The notes: a model not told the origin generated them from the letters alone. A stretch of DNA of 64,000 nucleotides from an uncultured Tenacibaculum sp. (GCF_947502995.1 NZ_CANNBW010000024.1:1-64000); one strand, 5' to 3'. Positions 31,868-42,324 are shown, counted from the stretch's first letter. Numbers and translations are program-made.

Positions 31868-33547
31868 TTAGAAACCAACAGCTTTATCATCACCTCGATG
31901 ATCTGCTCCACCTTCTAGTTTTCCATCAGGAAGTACTAAAATAGCATCAACTTTACCAATTACAGGTGAGTTAGTTTCATCTAATTTATACCCTAAAGAT
32001 TTTAATTTGTTTTTAATTTCTTCAGAAAAACCGTTCGGTTCCATTTTAATATCATCTGGTAACCATTGATGATGAAAACGAGGTTGATTAACAGCTTCTT
32101 GCATTCCCATCTTGTATTCGTGAACATTTAAAATTGTTTGTAAAACAGAAGTGATTATAGTAGAACCTCCTGGAGTTCCTACAACCATAAATAATTTTCC
32201 GTTTTTCTCAACAATAGTTGGTGTCATAGAACTTAACATTCTTTTTTCTGGTTCAATTTTATTTGCTTCAGCACCAACTAAACCAAACATGTTTGGTACA
32301 CCAGGTTTACTGCTGAAATCATCCATTTCATTATTTAAAAAGAAACCTAGTTCGCTACAATATAATTTAGAGCCAAAAGCAGCATTAATAGTTGTAGTTA
32401 CAGAAACTGCATTTCCGAATTGATCAACAATAGAGTAGTGGGTTGTTTCATTACTTTCTGAAAATGTAATATTACCATGAGAAACATCACTAGAAGGAGT
32501 AGCTTTATCAAAAGTAAAGTTCTCCATTCTAGAAGTACTATAAGGTTTACTAATTAAAGTTTCCTTTGGAATTTTTACAAAATCAGGATCACCTAAGAAA
32601 AAACTTCTATCGGCATAAGCTCTTCGTTCAGCTTCAGTAATTACTTGAATAGATTTAGCAGAATTATGTCCATATTTATCTAAATCATAAGGTTCGATAG
32701 CATTCATAATTTGTGCTAAACAAATTCCTCCACTAGAAGGCGGGGCCATAGAAATAATTTTTAATTCATCGTAATTAAATACGATCGGAGTTCTCCATTT
32801 AGCTTCGTATTTAGCTAAATCTTCTTCAGTAATATATCCTCCGTTTTCCTGCATGAATTTAGCTAATATTTTTGCTGTTTCACCTTTGTAAAATTCATCT
32901 CGACCATTTTTTTGGATTCGAGTTAATGTTTCAGCTAAAGACATATATTTTATAGTGTCACCTTTTTTCCAATTGTTATCTAATAGAATAGTTTCAGTAT
33001 TTGCTTTTCTGAAATCTGGGGTATGCTTTTTCAAACGATTTTCTTGTTTTTGAGTTACAACAACACCTTTTTTAGCCAAATTGATAACAGGTTGTATAAT
33101 TTCTTCGATAGGAAGCGAACCGAATTTTTTATGTGCAGCAAAAACTCCAGCAACAGTTCCAGGAATACCAACAGCAGTAGCTCCTACAGTGCTTTTTCCT
33201 TTAATAACATTTCCAAGAGAATCTAAATACATATTTTGAGTTGCTGCCATTGGAGCTTTTTCTCTATAGTCTAATGCACCGATTTCACCATCATTTTTTC
33301 GATACACCATAAATCCGCCACCTCCAATATTTCCGGCATAAGGAAAAGAAACAGCTAAGGCAAGTTCAGTTGCAGCCATAGCATCGAAAGCATTACCACC
33401 TTTTTTAAGAATATCAGCTCCAATTTTAGAAGCTTCTTCTCTTGCAGAAACAACCATGGCTTTTTCGGTGATTAATCCTATTTCTGGTTGTTTTTTACAA
33501 TTAAATAGTAGTATGATGCATAAAAGTAAGGCAAAACTTTGTTTCAT
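31868..33547 (-). CDS. ggt: Gamma-glutamyltransferase (lipoprotein)
   Basis: 559 residues. A lipoprotein signal ends at Cys17 (LLLCIILLFNC). The GGT precursor fold follows: N-terminal ALDYREKAP substrate region, GTVAGVFAAH, and the autoprocessing site NETTHYSIVD with the nucleophile Thr near residue 368, which becomes the first residue of the small subunit. Active-site features DFSSKPGVPNMFG and MLSSMTPTIV...GTPGGSTIITSV complete it. It hydrolyses or transfers the gamma-glutamyl group of glutathione or gamma-glutamyl compounds on the outer side of a membrane. It precedes acpH by 38 bases in reverse order (transcribed after it). Confidence 0.95.
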   Translation of the reverse strand: MKQSFALLLCIILLFNCKKQPEIGLITEKAMVVSAREEASKIGADILKKGGNAFDAMAATELALAVSFPYAGNIGGGGFMVYRKNDGEIGALDYREKAPMAATQNMYLDSLGNVIKGKSTVGATAVGIPGTVAGVFAAHKKFGSLPIEEIIQPVINLAKKGVVVTQKQENRLKKHTPDFRKANTETILLDNNWKKGDTIKYMSLAETLTRIQKNGRDEFYKGETAKILAKFMQENGGYITEEDLAKYEAKWRTPIVFNYDELKIISMAPPSSGGICLAQIMNAIEPYDLDKYGHNSAKSIQVITEAERRAYADRSFFLGDPDFVKIPKETLISKPYSTSRMENFTFDKATPSSDVSHGNITFSESNETTHYSIVDQFGNAVSVTTTINAAFGSKLYCSELGFFLNNEMDDFSSKPGVPNMFGLVGAEANKIEPEKRMLSSMTPTIVEKNGKLFMVVGTPGGSTIITSVLQTILNVHEYKMGMQEAVNQPRFHHQWLPDDIKMEPNGFSEEIKNKLKSLGYKLDETNSPVIGKVDAILVLPDGKLEGGADHRGDDKAVGF

Positions 33548-33585
33548 TTGGTTGAAGGTTTATAGAGTTTTTGGTTTTTATAAAA

Positions 33586-34170
33586 TTAGATTTTATCAAT
33601 TTCTATAGCTACAAAATTGATCAATTCAAACATAAAGGTTTGAAAATCATTTTCAAGATCTGTGTAATATAATTCCAGATCTTCAATAGCTAAATTCATT
33701 TTAGATTTTCCTTTGGTTCGTCTATTCATTCCGTTTAAAACATCTTGAATTCCATCTGTAAATTGGTAATTATATAACCAATTGTATTGTATCATGTAAG
33801 GAAGTAAATGTTGTGTTTTTTCAGGAAGAATCTCTTTGTTTTTCTCTAATAATTGATAAATACTGTTAGTGTAAATATCTAAAGGAATTTGAGAGTAATT
33901 GCTCCAGTTTTTAGCAAGAAAATGGTCGTAAAAAATATCAATAATAACACCATCGTAATGCCCGTAACGTTCATGTAAACGACGTTTACTTATTCGAACA
34001 ATTTCATTAGCATCAGTAAATGTGTCAATAGCTCTATGGAGATATATTCCTTTTTGAATGTCTTCTGGATAATGTTTGAATTTATTTCCTCTAACATGAT
34101 CGGCAATAAAATTACCTATCATGATTTCATTATTGTTTGGGGATAAATACAAATGGGCTAAAAAATTCAT
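33586..34170 (-). CDS. Acyl carrier protein phosphodiesterase-like (AcpH family)
   Basis: 194 residues with the ACP phosphodiesterase/DUF479 pattern: MNFLAHLYLSPNNNEIMIGN, FIADHVRGNKFKHYPEDIQKG, LHRAIDTFTD and DIFYDHFLAKNW. Metal-binding His and Asp are conserved. AcpH removes 4'-phosphopantetheine from acyl carrier protein in proteobacteria; flavobacterial members are assumed to act alike. Upstream of ggt on the same strand. Confidence 0.85.
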   Translation of the reverse strand: MNFLAHLYLSPNNNEIMIGNFIADHVRGNKFKHYPEDIQKGIYLHRAIDTFTDANEIVRISKRRLHERYGHYDGVIIDIFYDHFLAKNWSNYSQIPLDIYTNSIYQLLEKNKEILPEKTQHLLPYMIQYNWLYNYQFTDGIQDVLNGMNRRTKGKSKMNLAIEDLELYYTDLENDFQTFMFELINFVAIEIDKI

Positions 34171-34223
34171 TGTTTAAAAGTAAGCAAAAAACATAAATTC
34201 ATCTAACGATGAAAAAATGTATT

Positions 34224-35882
34224 TTACTTTACAGAAAACTCATGTGTAAAACGTATTGATTTACCACTATTTGAATATCCTTCAATTATAATTTCATAAT
34301 TACCTGAAACATCTGATGTATAAAAATTAATTTTCTTTTTAGAGTCTATATTAGGATTCCAATATAACTGTGTTCTGAAATCGGGAATTCTATTTTTTGA
34401 TGAGGTGTTATAATTTTCAAAATAGTATTCTTTCTTCGGTTGAATATTCATTACAGAAACTTGTTTGATGTTATCTGTAGGAATAAAATCTTTCTTAAAT
34501 GTATCAATAAATGTTATTCCTTGATAAATCGAATTTCCGTAGCAATATTTACGATTTACTATAGATATTTTATTGATTTTAGAACAGTCAAAATCCATAA
34601 ATTGGTCATGGTCAAAAACAATATGACCATCAACAATTAATAATGAAGGAATATTTCCGATAAATCCGGTTGTTTTAATATCCTCTGACGGAACTATAAT
34701 TCTATATTTTTTATTTTGAGATCTAATTCTTGCCTTTGTAATAATTTCAACAAAAGTTTCCCGTAGTGATTTAAATCTTTTGTAATCATCCAGAACATAG
34801 GTTGTCTTTCTTTTATCTAATAAAATATCATTAGTGTTAAAAGAAGACGTAGTATCTTTTTTAACTTCATAATAAGCATTTTTTATCTGTGCATATATTG
34901 TACGATCTTTTATAGCATTAACTATATGTTGTGAAAGATCAATTTTAGGAAACTCTGAATTAACTTTAGTTTTTGTGTCATTAGCCGTTATTATTTCATA
35001 TTCTGAAGCGTTAGGAACTAGAATTTGTAAATAAATTTTATCTGTATTTAAATATGGGATATTAAAATAAAATTCACCATTATGATTTGTAGTAGCCATT
35101 AATGGTAAATGATTATTATTTATAGATAAGGAAACAGATTTGTTGGTAACGTTACTGCCTTTTTTTGATACAATTTTTCCTTGAATTAAATTTCCTCTTA
35201 ATTCAGGTAAAAATTTAATGTTATTGTTTAGTTGATTTTTAAATTTTGCTTTCTGTTCGTTTTTTAAAGGAAGGTTAATATTATTTTTCCTTTTTACAGA
35301 TATTGACAAATGTTCTTTAGAAGAAAGATTTAATTTATTTAAATCTAAAATTACTTTTTCTCTTTTATTGTAGTTTGATTTATTGGTGATTGAAATTTTT
35401 GATTTACTAGAAGAATGCCTATTTATTTTATAATCTATTGAAGTATTGTTTTTAGTAATAATGTCATTAGAAAAAGGATTAACAACAAATACATTCTCTT
35501 CAAAATAGTTATTATAATTTTTCATCCAATTTGTATAACAAATTAGTTTGTAAACACCTGTTTTAATATTTGTGTTTATAAAAAGATCGCCAAATCCAAT
35601 ACCAGATTCTAGCTTTATTTTTTGTTTTATAATAGTTTCATTTTTAGGAGATAATAATTCTAAATAAGCTATTTTACTATATTCTGAAAAATCATTATTC
35701 TGATTAAAACAGTAGATTTTATAATATAAAGTTTCACCGGTTATTAAAAGCTCGTTATTGTAATGTAATTGTATGTTTTCCGTTGGGAATTGTTCAGTGT
35801 TTTTAACTTTAAATGAATGTTCAGATTGAGCATTTACAGCTAAAAATAAAAATGTTGATATAAATAAAAATATTTCTTTCAT
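34224..35882 (-). CDS. Secreted MG-domain/TonB-plug-like protein of the receptor operon
   Basis: 552 residues with signal peptide MKEIFLFISTFLFLAVNAQS. Residues about 25-140 look like a macroglobulin MG2-type domain (LLITGETLYYKIYCFNQNN, YLELLSPKNETI, TGVYKLICYTNWMKN). A carboxypeptidase-regulatory-like segment occurs at about 225-290 (IQGKIVSKKGSNVTNKSV). A late region (about 400-460) recalls a TonB-dependent receptor plug (PSLLIVDGHIVF, IVNRKYCYGNSIYQGITFI) although no barrel follows. It is the last gene of the DUF4249/TonB receptor unit (17-base gap). Probably a periplasmic or outer-membrane accessory; role inferred from position. Confidence 0.6.
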   Translation of the reverse strand: MKEIFLFISTFLFLAVNAQSEHSFKVKNTEQFPTENIQLHYNNELLITGETLYYKIYCFNQNNDFSEYSKIAYLELLSPKNETIIKQKIKLESGIGFGDLFINTNIKTGVYKLICYTNWMKNYNNYFEENVFVVNPFSNDIITKNNTSIDYKINRHSSSKSKISITNKSNYNKREKVILDLNKLNLSSKEHLSISVKRKNNINLPLKNEQKAKFKNQLNNNIKFLPELRGNLIQGKIVSKKGSNVTNKSVSLSINNNHLPLMATTNHNGEFYFNIPYLNTDKIYLQILVPNASEYEIITANDTKTKVNSEFPKIDLSQHIVNAIKDRTIYAQIKNAYYEVKKDTTSSFNTNDILLDKRKTTYVLDDYKRFKSLRETFVEIITKARIRSQNKKYRIIVPSEDIKTTGFIGNIPSLLIVDGHIVFDHDQFMDFDCSKINKISIVNRKYCYGNSIYQGITFIDTFKKDFIPTDNIKQVSVMNIQPKKEYYFENYNTSSKNRIPDFRTQLYWNPNIDSKKKINFYTSDVSGNYEIIIEGYSNSGKSIRFTHEFSVK

Positions 35883-35898
35883 GAATTTGCAATGTTTT

Positions 35899-37107
35899 TT
35901 AATCTACCCAAAAACTTGGAGCAATTGGAGGTCCGACACTTGTACAATCACCACATGTTCTACCAATTAAAAAATAAGGTCTAGTAGTTGATTGAGGATT
36001 ATTAGGATCTTCCATAAAAAAGATATAACCGTTACCATTTAAAAAATTAAAAAGCGGTGATCCACCAAATTGATCTTCTAAAGCTGGATTAACTGTTTCT
36101 TGACAAGAAGATGTTCTTACGTAATTAATAAAACTAGTATCGGTAATATCTTCTCTATTCATATAAAATCTTTCAGTATACACAGATGAAACTTCAAAAA
36201 AACCTGAAACTTTATTTTCTGAAGGATTAGTTTCAGAAGTAATATTGCTAGGAATATTTCCTAGTTGTACTTGAGAAAAAATATTATCAGGATCAGAAAA
36301 TTTACTTAATAATTCATAATAATCGTATGTGTTTTTATTTAAAACATATTGATTAACAAGAATACTATAACGAATTCCAATAATATAACTATCTAAAACA
36401 ATTGTTCTTAAAGGAAAAGCTAATACACGATCTTCTCCTAATGTTTTTGTTTCTGTAACCATAATTTTTTTTGCCTTTTCATTTCCATAACAAAAACCAA
36501 CACCATAAATGTTAGGATCTTTGTCAACTAAGCTAAAATTATATGGATTAGTAGAAACAATTTTAATTGTTTTAGGACTCCAGTATGTTGCTTTCACTTT
36601 GTAAGTTTCATCGTATGAATATCGGTAATACCCACCATCTCCACTGTTAAGAATACTATTAGCTTTAATAACCAGAGATTCTCTTCCATCGTCATTTAAT
36701 TCTATATCAAAATCAAGTTTGTCAATCTCAGAAATTGGGGGTAATTGTTCTGCTGTAGAACTGTATTTTAAACCTGATGAAGTTTCTATATGTAAAGTGT
36801 AATTTTTTAAAGGTTCAGCAGCAAACTGTACATTAGAAGTATATGTTCCACTCATGTTTTCACGAAAATTATATGTAATTCCTGTGTCATCGGTAATATA
36901 AACGGTTGCATTTTCAACAGGATTAGTTCCAGTAGAATCGATATGAATGGTTTTTGAAAGAAGTATATCGTGATTCTTTAATTCATTTGTTAAGATAGCT
37001 TTTACAACAATATTTTCTTCAAATGTTATATCGTCAATTTCTAAAGGTTGTATACAACTAGTTACAACCTGAATTATAATTAAAAAGTAAATGAAATGTT
37101 TTTTCAT
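35899..37107 (-). CDS. DUF4249-family outer-membrane lipoprotein
   Basis: 402 residues, lipoprotein signal with lipobox VVTSC at the N-terminus, then the DUF4249 pattern: ENIVVKAILTNELKNHDILL, PVENATVYITDDTGITYNFR, and LPPISEIDKLDFDIE. The C-terminal SSCQETVNPALEDQFGGSPLFNFLNG region with RTCGDCTSVGPP is Cys-containing as in the family. DUF4249 proteins are usually adjacent to a TonB-dependent receptor, as here (3-base gap), and may act like surface-exposed ligand-binding partners; the ligand is unknown. Confidence 0.85.
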   Translation of the reverse strand: MKKHFIYFLIIIQVVTSCIQPLEIDDITFEENIVVKAILTNELKNHDILLSKTIHIDSTGTNPVENATVYITDDTGITYNFRENMSGTYTSNVQFAAEPLKNYTLHIETSSGLKYSSTAEQLPPISEIDKLDFDIELNDDGRESLVIKANSILNSGDGGYYRYSYDETYKVKATYWSPKTIKIVSTNPYNFSLVDKDPNIYGVGFCYGNEKAKKIMVTETKTLGEDRVLAFPLRTIVLDSYIIGIRYSILVNQYVLNKNTYDYYELLSKFSDPDNIFSQVQLGNIPSNITSETNPSENKVSGFFEVSSVYTERFYMNREDITDTSFINYVRTSSCQETVNPALEDQFGGSPLFNFLNGNGYIFFMEDPNNPQSTTRPYFLIGRTCGDCTSVGPPIAPSFWVD

Positions 37108-37110
37108 AGT

Positions 37111-39837
37111 TTAAAATTTGAAATTGTAAGTAATTGTAGGAATTGGTGTAGAGAAAATAGAACTCTGATAACTTTTTACGTTTCCGTTAGAAGTTTCAAA
37201 GAAAGCAGAATAAGGGTTATTTCTACCTAAGACATTGTAAATAGAAATATTCCAGAAGCTATGAGCGAATTTTTTAATTTTATGATTTCCTTCTATATTA
37301 ATTCCTATATCCATTCTGTAATAATCAGGTATTCTAAATTGATTTCTATTGCTATAGGTTAAAAATTCAATATCATCAATCACATATTTTCCAGTAGGGT
37401 AGGTGATTGGTTTTCCTGTTTGATAGGTAAAGTTGACAGATAAACTGTATCTTTTAGTGAATTTATAATTTAATACAGCATTTAAGTCGTGAGGAATATC
37501 ATAATTGGTAGGGAAAAATAAGCCATTATTTACACGTTCTTCATCAAAATTACTATCTAATTGAATTAAAGATCTAGAATAACTGTATCCTAACCATCCG
37601 TTTAAACGTCCTTTATTTTTTCGGAATAAAAATTCGACCCCATAAGATTTACCATTTCCTTGTAAAACTTCGGTTTCTATATTTTCATTTAATAATAAGT
37701 TTGCTCCAATTTTATAATCAAGTAAATTTTTGTATTCCTTATAGTATCCTTCTAAGCTAAGTTCGTATGTATCGTCGCTTAAATTTTTAAACAGTCCTAA
37801 AGAAATTTGAGAACCTTCTTGAGGTTTTATATTGGTATCAGAAAGTCTCCATGTATCTACTGGTGTTGCAGTTGTATTGTTATTTAATCTATGGATATAC
37901 TGAAAGGACTTATTAAAACCTGCTTTTGCAGAAAAACTATCACTAAATGAATAACGGCCAGAAAGTCTGTAACTTAAATTATGATATGTTTTAAAAATAT
38001 CGTTTTCACCATGTTCAATTGTGTTAACAAGAGTTGATTCATTTTTCGGAACGCCATTTTCATAAATTCTCTCAGAAGCAGAACCTAAAGCCAAATATTG
38101 ATTTAATCTTAATCCGACATTAAAATTTAGTTTCTTATTTATTTTAATTTCATCTAAAACAAAAAGACTGTTTTCAAGTGCTTTTTCATCACGAACGTTT
38201 AAAGGAATTACTTCTGAGTTGATTCCTTTAGGTGCAATTGTACCTGGATTAATATTATATAGTTTAGACTCTAATCCATATTTAAATTTATGAGTTTTCG
38301 AATGATTATAGTTCATTGAAAATTTTAAATCAGTTTCATTAACTCTGTATTTTAAATCAAAACCTTTATTGGTTTGTCCACCGTCATAATCGATGTTAAA
38401 AGCATAATTACTATTCGATAAAGTTAGATTAGCAGTATTTTTTTCATTGAATTGATGTCTCCAATTTAGAGTAACTAATGTATTTCCGTATTGGTTAATT
38501 GTATCAGAAGCAATTTGATATTCATCTTTACTGTGATACGCGGTAATTTTTAATGCATCTTTATCGCTAAATGTATGCTGGTATTTACCTATAACATCGA
38601 AAAAAGAAACATTACTATTTTGAAGTTCTTTATTATCAATTAAATTCAAAATCCAACCCGAATAAGTACTTCGACCACCTATGATAAGTCCTGATTTTTC
38701 TTTAACTATAGGAATATCTATATGTACATTTCCGGTTACAGGACCAATTGAAGCCTCTCCATTGAATTTTTTTGTGTCAGGAGCTTTGGTTTTAATATCA
38801 AAAACAGAAGATAATCTACCACCATATTCTGCAGGGATAGTTCCTGTGTAGGCTTTTAAATCGTTGGTTGTAAAAGGATTTATAGCAGAGAATAAACCTA
38901 AAAAGTGAGTCGGATTGTAAATAACTCCATTGTCTAATAAAAATAAGTTTTGATCTACTTTACCACCTCTTACGTTTACACCTTCAGAACCTTCTCCAGC
39001 AGATTTAATTGCAGGTAAAGTAATAGCTACTTTTAAAATATCTCTTTCTCCTAATACTGTAGGAATCGTTTTTATATCTTCTGCTTTTATACTACTGATA
39101 CCAGCAATAGTTTGACGAATATTTTTTGTTTTATTTGCGTTAATAAATACTTCATCTAGCTGTTCAGAAACTTCGTTGATAGAAAAATTTAAACGACCGT
39201 TGTTGTATACAATTAGTTTTTGAAATTGAGTTTCAAAACCAGAAAATGCAGTTTCTAAATCGTTTTTACCATAAGGAAGTTTAATGCTGTATTTTCCTTT
39301 TTTATCAGTAGTAACATATATATTTTTATTGCGCTCTAATATAGTTACTCCTTCAATAGGTTTTCCAGTTTTATCATTTGTTATCGTTCCAGATAGCGTG
39401 TACTTTTCTCTTTTAATACTTGTTTCTTTTCCGATTTTAATAATACCATCTTTTGAATTAGGAGAGGAGTCTACAAAGATTGGAGCATCATTATTTGTAT
39501 CGTTAAGTTTTGTGTTAAAAACACTATTTTTAATCAAATTACCTTTCGATAGAATAATTTTAGAATCTTCTAATATGTAATAGTTGATGTTACTAGCATC
39601 AAATATTTCGTTTAGTATTTTTTCCAGTTTTACATTTTTATAAGAGAAAGTATAGCGCTTTTCAGAAAACCAATTTTCCAGAAAGTAGAATTGATAATTT
39701 GTGTCTTTTTCTATGAGTTCAACAATTTCTAATGCTGTTAAACTATTGGCTGTGATAGTAATTTTTTTTCCTTTTTCTTGAGAATATAAAACGAGAAACA
39801 AAAAATAAGTTAGTACGAAAAGTAGTTTCTTTTTCAT
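37111..39837 (-). CDS. TonB-dependent outer-membrane receptor with STN and carboxypeptidase-regulatory domains
   Basis: 908 residues. Signal peptide (about 1-20), then an STN domain (ITITANSLTALEIVELIEKD, IYYILED-like) that can signal to an anti-sigma factor, a CarboxypepD_reg beta-sandwich (LSGTITNDKTGKPIEGVTIL), a plug (about 255-360, RDILKVAITLPAIKS, NVRGGKVDQNLFLLDNGVIY) and a beta-barrel to the C-terminus. It imports a ligand across the outer membrane using the TonB/ExbB/ExbD motor. No sigma/anti-sigma pair is next to it. Transcribed with a secreted protein upstream and DUF4249 downstream. Confidence 0.93.
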   Translation of the reverse strand: MKKKLLFVLTYFLFLVLYSQEKGKKITITANSLTALEIVELIEKDTNYQFYFLENWFSEKRYTFSYKNVKLEKILNEIFDASNINYYILEDSKIILSKGNLIKNSVFNTKLNDTNNDAPIFVDSSPNSKDGIIKIGKETSIKREKYTLSGTITNDKTGKPIEGVTILERNKNIYVTTDKKGKYSIKLPYGKNDLETAFSGFETQFQKLIVYNNGRLNFSINEVSEQLDEVFINANKTKNIRQTIAGISSIKAEDIKTIPTVLGERDILKVAITLPAIKSAGEGSEGVNVRGGKVDQNLFLLDNGVIYNPTHFLGLFSAINPFTTNDLKAYTGTIPAEYGGRLSSVFDIKTKAPDTKKFNGEASIGPVTGNVHIDIPIVKEKSGLIIGGRSTYSGWILNLIDNKELQNSNVSFFDVIGKYQHTFSDKDALKITAYHSKDEYQIASDTINQYGNTLVTLNWRHQFNEKNTANLTLSNSNYAFNIDYDGGQTNKGFDLKYRVNETDLKFSMNYNHSKTHKFKYGLESKLYNINPGTIAPKGINSEVIPLNVRDEKALENSLFVLDEIKINKKLNFNVGLRLNQYLALGSASERIYENGVPKNESTLVNTIEHGENDIFKTYHNLSYRLSGRYSFSDSFSAKAGFNKSFQYIHRLNNNTTATPVDTWRLSDTNIKPQEGSQISLGLFKNLSDDTYELSLEGYYKEYKNLLDYKIGANLLLNENIETEVLQGNGKSYGVEFLFRKNKGRLNGWLGYSYSRSLIQLDSNFDEERVNNGLFFPTNYDIPHDLNAVLNYKFTKRYSLSVNFTYQTGKPITYPTGKYVIDDIEFLTYSNRNQFRIPDYYRMDIGINIEGNHKIKKFAHSFWNISIYNVLGRNNPYSAFFETSNGNVKSYQSSIFSTPIPTITYNFKF

Positions 39838-39840
39838 TTG

Positions 39841-40530
39841 TTACGCTTGTATTGTTTTCATTAGTTTAGATATAAATTGGCTAAAATCATTTTTGAATAA
39901 TGATTTATTTTGATTGAAGAATTTTGAAATAATCTTTTTCTTTTCTGGATAAATTTTTTTGAAATCTCTTTTTGATTTTACAGTATAGTAGTTATTCTTC
40001 GTGTGTAGAATGTATCGGTCTTGTTTTTTTTGAAATGTGTGATGGATATAATTTCCATCATTATTTTCCTTACTAACTTTATAGTGTTTTCTATAAATAC
40101 CGTATTGCTTTTGTTCTTCTAGTTTCTCAACAAAACCAAAATTTTTTAATTTAACAAATGAAGTAGTTCCAATATTAAAACTGCTTAGAAAGTCTTTTTC
40201 TGGAATTATGGAAACATGTTGATTCTGATGTTCAATTTTTAGAATAATAAAGTCCTCAACTAAATCATATTTTATAAATACGTTAAAGAAAGTTTCGTTT
40301 CTATAAGTAACACTTCCTTTTTTGAATAGGTCAGTTTTAAAAAAGTTATGATTATCTTTTGTTTTTTTGATGTACTTTTCTTTATAAACAGGCCCGTAGC
40401 TAAGTTTTGTATTTACATTTCCAATGGCTTTATCTAAAAAAGAATAAATAAGTCTGTTTTCTGCTTTTTCTTGGCCAAATGATATTTGTATAAATAGCAG
40501 AATACTAAAGAAAGTGATAAACTTCTTCAT
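39841..40530 (-). CDS. Secreted hypothetical protein at the head of the receptor operon
   Basis: 229 residues, signal peptide MKKFITFFSILLFIQISFGQ. The mature part is Lys/Phe rich with no transmembrane segment and ends KLMKTIQA. Features such as KYDLVEDFIILKIEHQNQHVS and LKNFGFVEKLEEQKQYG recall GLPGLI-like or similar beta-rich periplasmic proteins but I do not recognise a family with confidence. It is three bases upstream of the TonB-dependent receptor, so it is likely the first gene of that operon and helps with the same ligand. Confidence 0.75.
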   Translation of the reverse strand: MKKFITFFSILLFIQISFGQEKAENRLIYSFLDKAIGNVNTKLSYGPVYKEKYIKKTKDNHNFFKTDLFKKGSVTYRNETFFNVFIKYDLVEDFIILKIEHQNQHVSIIPEKDFLSSFNIGTTSFVKLKNFGFVEKLEEQKQYGIYRKHYKVSKENNDGNYIHHTFQKKQDRYILHTKNNYYTVKSKRDFKKIYPEKKKIISKFFNQNKSLFKNDFSQFISKLMKTIQA

Positions 40531-40680
40531 TTCATAGTTTTAGTTGGTTAATTAATCTTACAATGCAATTTAAAAATTGCTACAAATTAATAAACGAAAA
40601 GCAATTATTTTGATTTTTTGTTTTAAATAAATGTGAATTAACTATAAGTTTTTTCTTTATTGGAGTAAGTTTATGAAATA

Positions 40681-40717
40681 AATAAAGCTCTTTTAAATCG
40701 ATTAAAAGAGCTTTATT
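40681..40717 (-). terminator. Strong terminator of pepD
   Basis: Perfect 16-bp stem (40681-40696 with 40702-40717) and a 5-base loop, with T runs on both sides. It lies 21 bases past the pepD stop. Confidence 0.85.
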
Positions 40718-40737
40718 TTTTTATAGTCAGACTATTA

Positions 40738-42201
40738 TTAGTTTTTACTTGGAATATTTTTTAAAATTTCAAGTAAGAATTTCCAAAACTTTTGCATTGA
40801 AGGAATTTGTGCTCTTTCATCAGGAGAATGCGCTCCTCTAATATTTGGTCCGAAAGAAATCATATCCATTTTAGGGTAATTTTGACCTAAAATTCCACAC
40901 TCTAAGCCAGCATGACATGCAGCAACGTGTGGTTCTGCATCATTCATTTCTACATATAAACTCTTAAGTACTTTTAAAATATCTGAATTTGTGTTTGGCA
41001 ACCAACCAGGATAAGAACCAGAGAATTCTACATCAAATCCAGCTAATTCGAAAACAGAACGTAAAGAATTTGCTAAATCCCATTTATTAGTTTCAGAAGA
41101 AGAACGTGTTAAACAACCTATTTTAATAGCTCCGTCTTTAACAATAACTCTTGCAACATTGTTAGATGTTTCTACTAAATCTTCAATATCCGGGCTCATA
41201 CGATAAACTCCGTTTAAAGCTCCGTAAATAGATTTGATTAAGCCGATTTGAACACCTAAATCCATTACAGTTTCAGGAGTTTCTACTTCTTTAAGTTCAA
41301 TAGTTAAATTTTCTTCTAAAGAAGCAAACTCGTTTTTAATTTCGTTAATTAACTCATTTAATTCAAATAAGAAAGGTTCTTTAGAAACTGTATCGATAAC
41401 TACAGTAGCAAAACTTTCTCTTGGAATAGCGTTACGTAAACTTCCTCCATTAATTTCAGAAATACGTAAACCATAATTTGTAAAACCATCAAATAATAAG
41501 CGATTCATTATTTTATTGGCATTACCTAAGCCTTTATGAATATCCATTCCAGAATGTCCACCATTTAAACCTGTTACAGAAAGTTCGAAAGCAGTAGTGT
41601 TTTCTGGAGTATTTTCAGATTCGTAAGTTCTAGTAGCAGTAATGTCTACACCACCAGCACAACCAATTCCAATTTCATCATCTTCTTCAGTGTCTAAGTT
41701 TAAAAGAATATCACCAGTTAAAATTCCGCCTTCAAGTCCCATTGCACCAGTCATACCAGTTTCTTCATCAATAGTAAATAAAGCTTCGATTGCAGGGTGA
41801 GGAATATCGTCTGAAGATAATACAGCCATAATAGAAGCAACTCCTAATCCGTTATCAGCACCTAAAGTTGTTCCTTCAGCTTTAACCCAGTCTCCGTCAA
41901 TAAACATTTTAATTCCTTCAGTATCGAAATCGAAATTTGTGTCTGCATTCTTTTGGTGAACCATATCTAAGTGACTTTGCATTACTATGGTTTTTCTGTT
42001 TTCCATTCCAGCAGTAGCAGGTTTACGAATAATAACGTTACCTACTTTATCTACAAAAGTTTCTAAGTTTAACTTTTTACCAAAATCAACCATAAATTGT
42101 ATCACACGTTCTTCTTTTTTAGAAGGACGAGGAACTGCGTTTAAATCTGCGAAGTGATTCCAAACTACTTTTGGTTCAATATTTCTTATTTCTGAGCTCA
42201 T
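40738..42201 (-). CDS. pepD: Aminoacyl-histidine dipeptidase (M20 family)
   Basis: 487 residues from ATG at 42199-42201 (MSSEIRNIEPKVVWNHF); a TTG nine codons upstream is the only basis for a longer call. Zinc-binding motifs of the M20C PepD family are clear: QSHLDMVHQKN, GTTLGADNGLGVA, DEETGMTGAMGL and CHAGLECGI. It cleaves Xaa-His and other dipeptides in the cytoplasm. Divergent from recR. Confidence 0.95.
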   Translation of the reverse strand: MSSEIRNIEPKVVWNHFADLNAVPRPSKKEERVIQFMVDFGKKLNLETFVDKVGNVIIRKPATAGMENRKTIVMQSHLDMVHQKNADTNFDFDTEGIKMFIDGDWVKAEGTTLGADNGLGVASIMAVLSSDDIPHPAIEALFTIDEETGMTGAMGLEGGILTGDILLNLDTEEDDEIGIGCAGGVDITATRTYESENTPENTTAFELSVTGLNGGHSGMDIHKGLGNANKIMNRLLFDGFTNYGLRISEINGGSLRNAIPRESFATVVIDTVSKEPFLFELNELINEIKNEFASLEENLTIELKEVETPETVMDLGVQIGLIKSIYGALNGVYRMSPDIEDLVETSNNVARVIVKDGAIKIGCLTRSSSETNKWDLANSLRSVFELAGFDVEFSGSYPGWLPNTNSDILKVLKSLYVEMNDAEPHVAACHAGLECGILGQNYPKMDMISFGPNIRGAHSPDERAQIPSMQKFWKFLLEILKNIPSKN

Positions 42202-42324
42202 TCCTTTTAGTTTTGTTTGATGATTCAAAGGTACATCTTTTGGTGTTTTTAAAGAAGTTATTCTAGTGTTTAGATGATTTGTTTTTTACTATGTCTTTCT
42301 TTTAGATTGTTGTAATTTCGCAAT

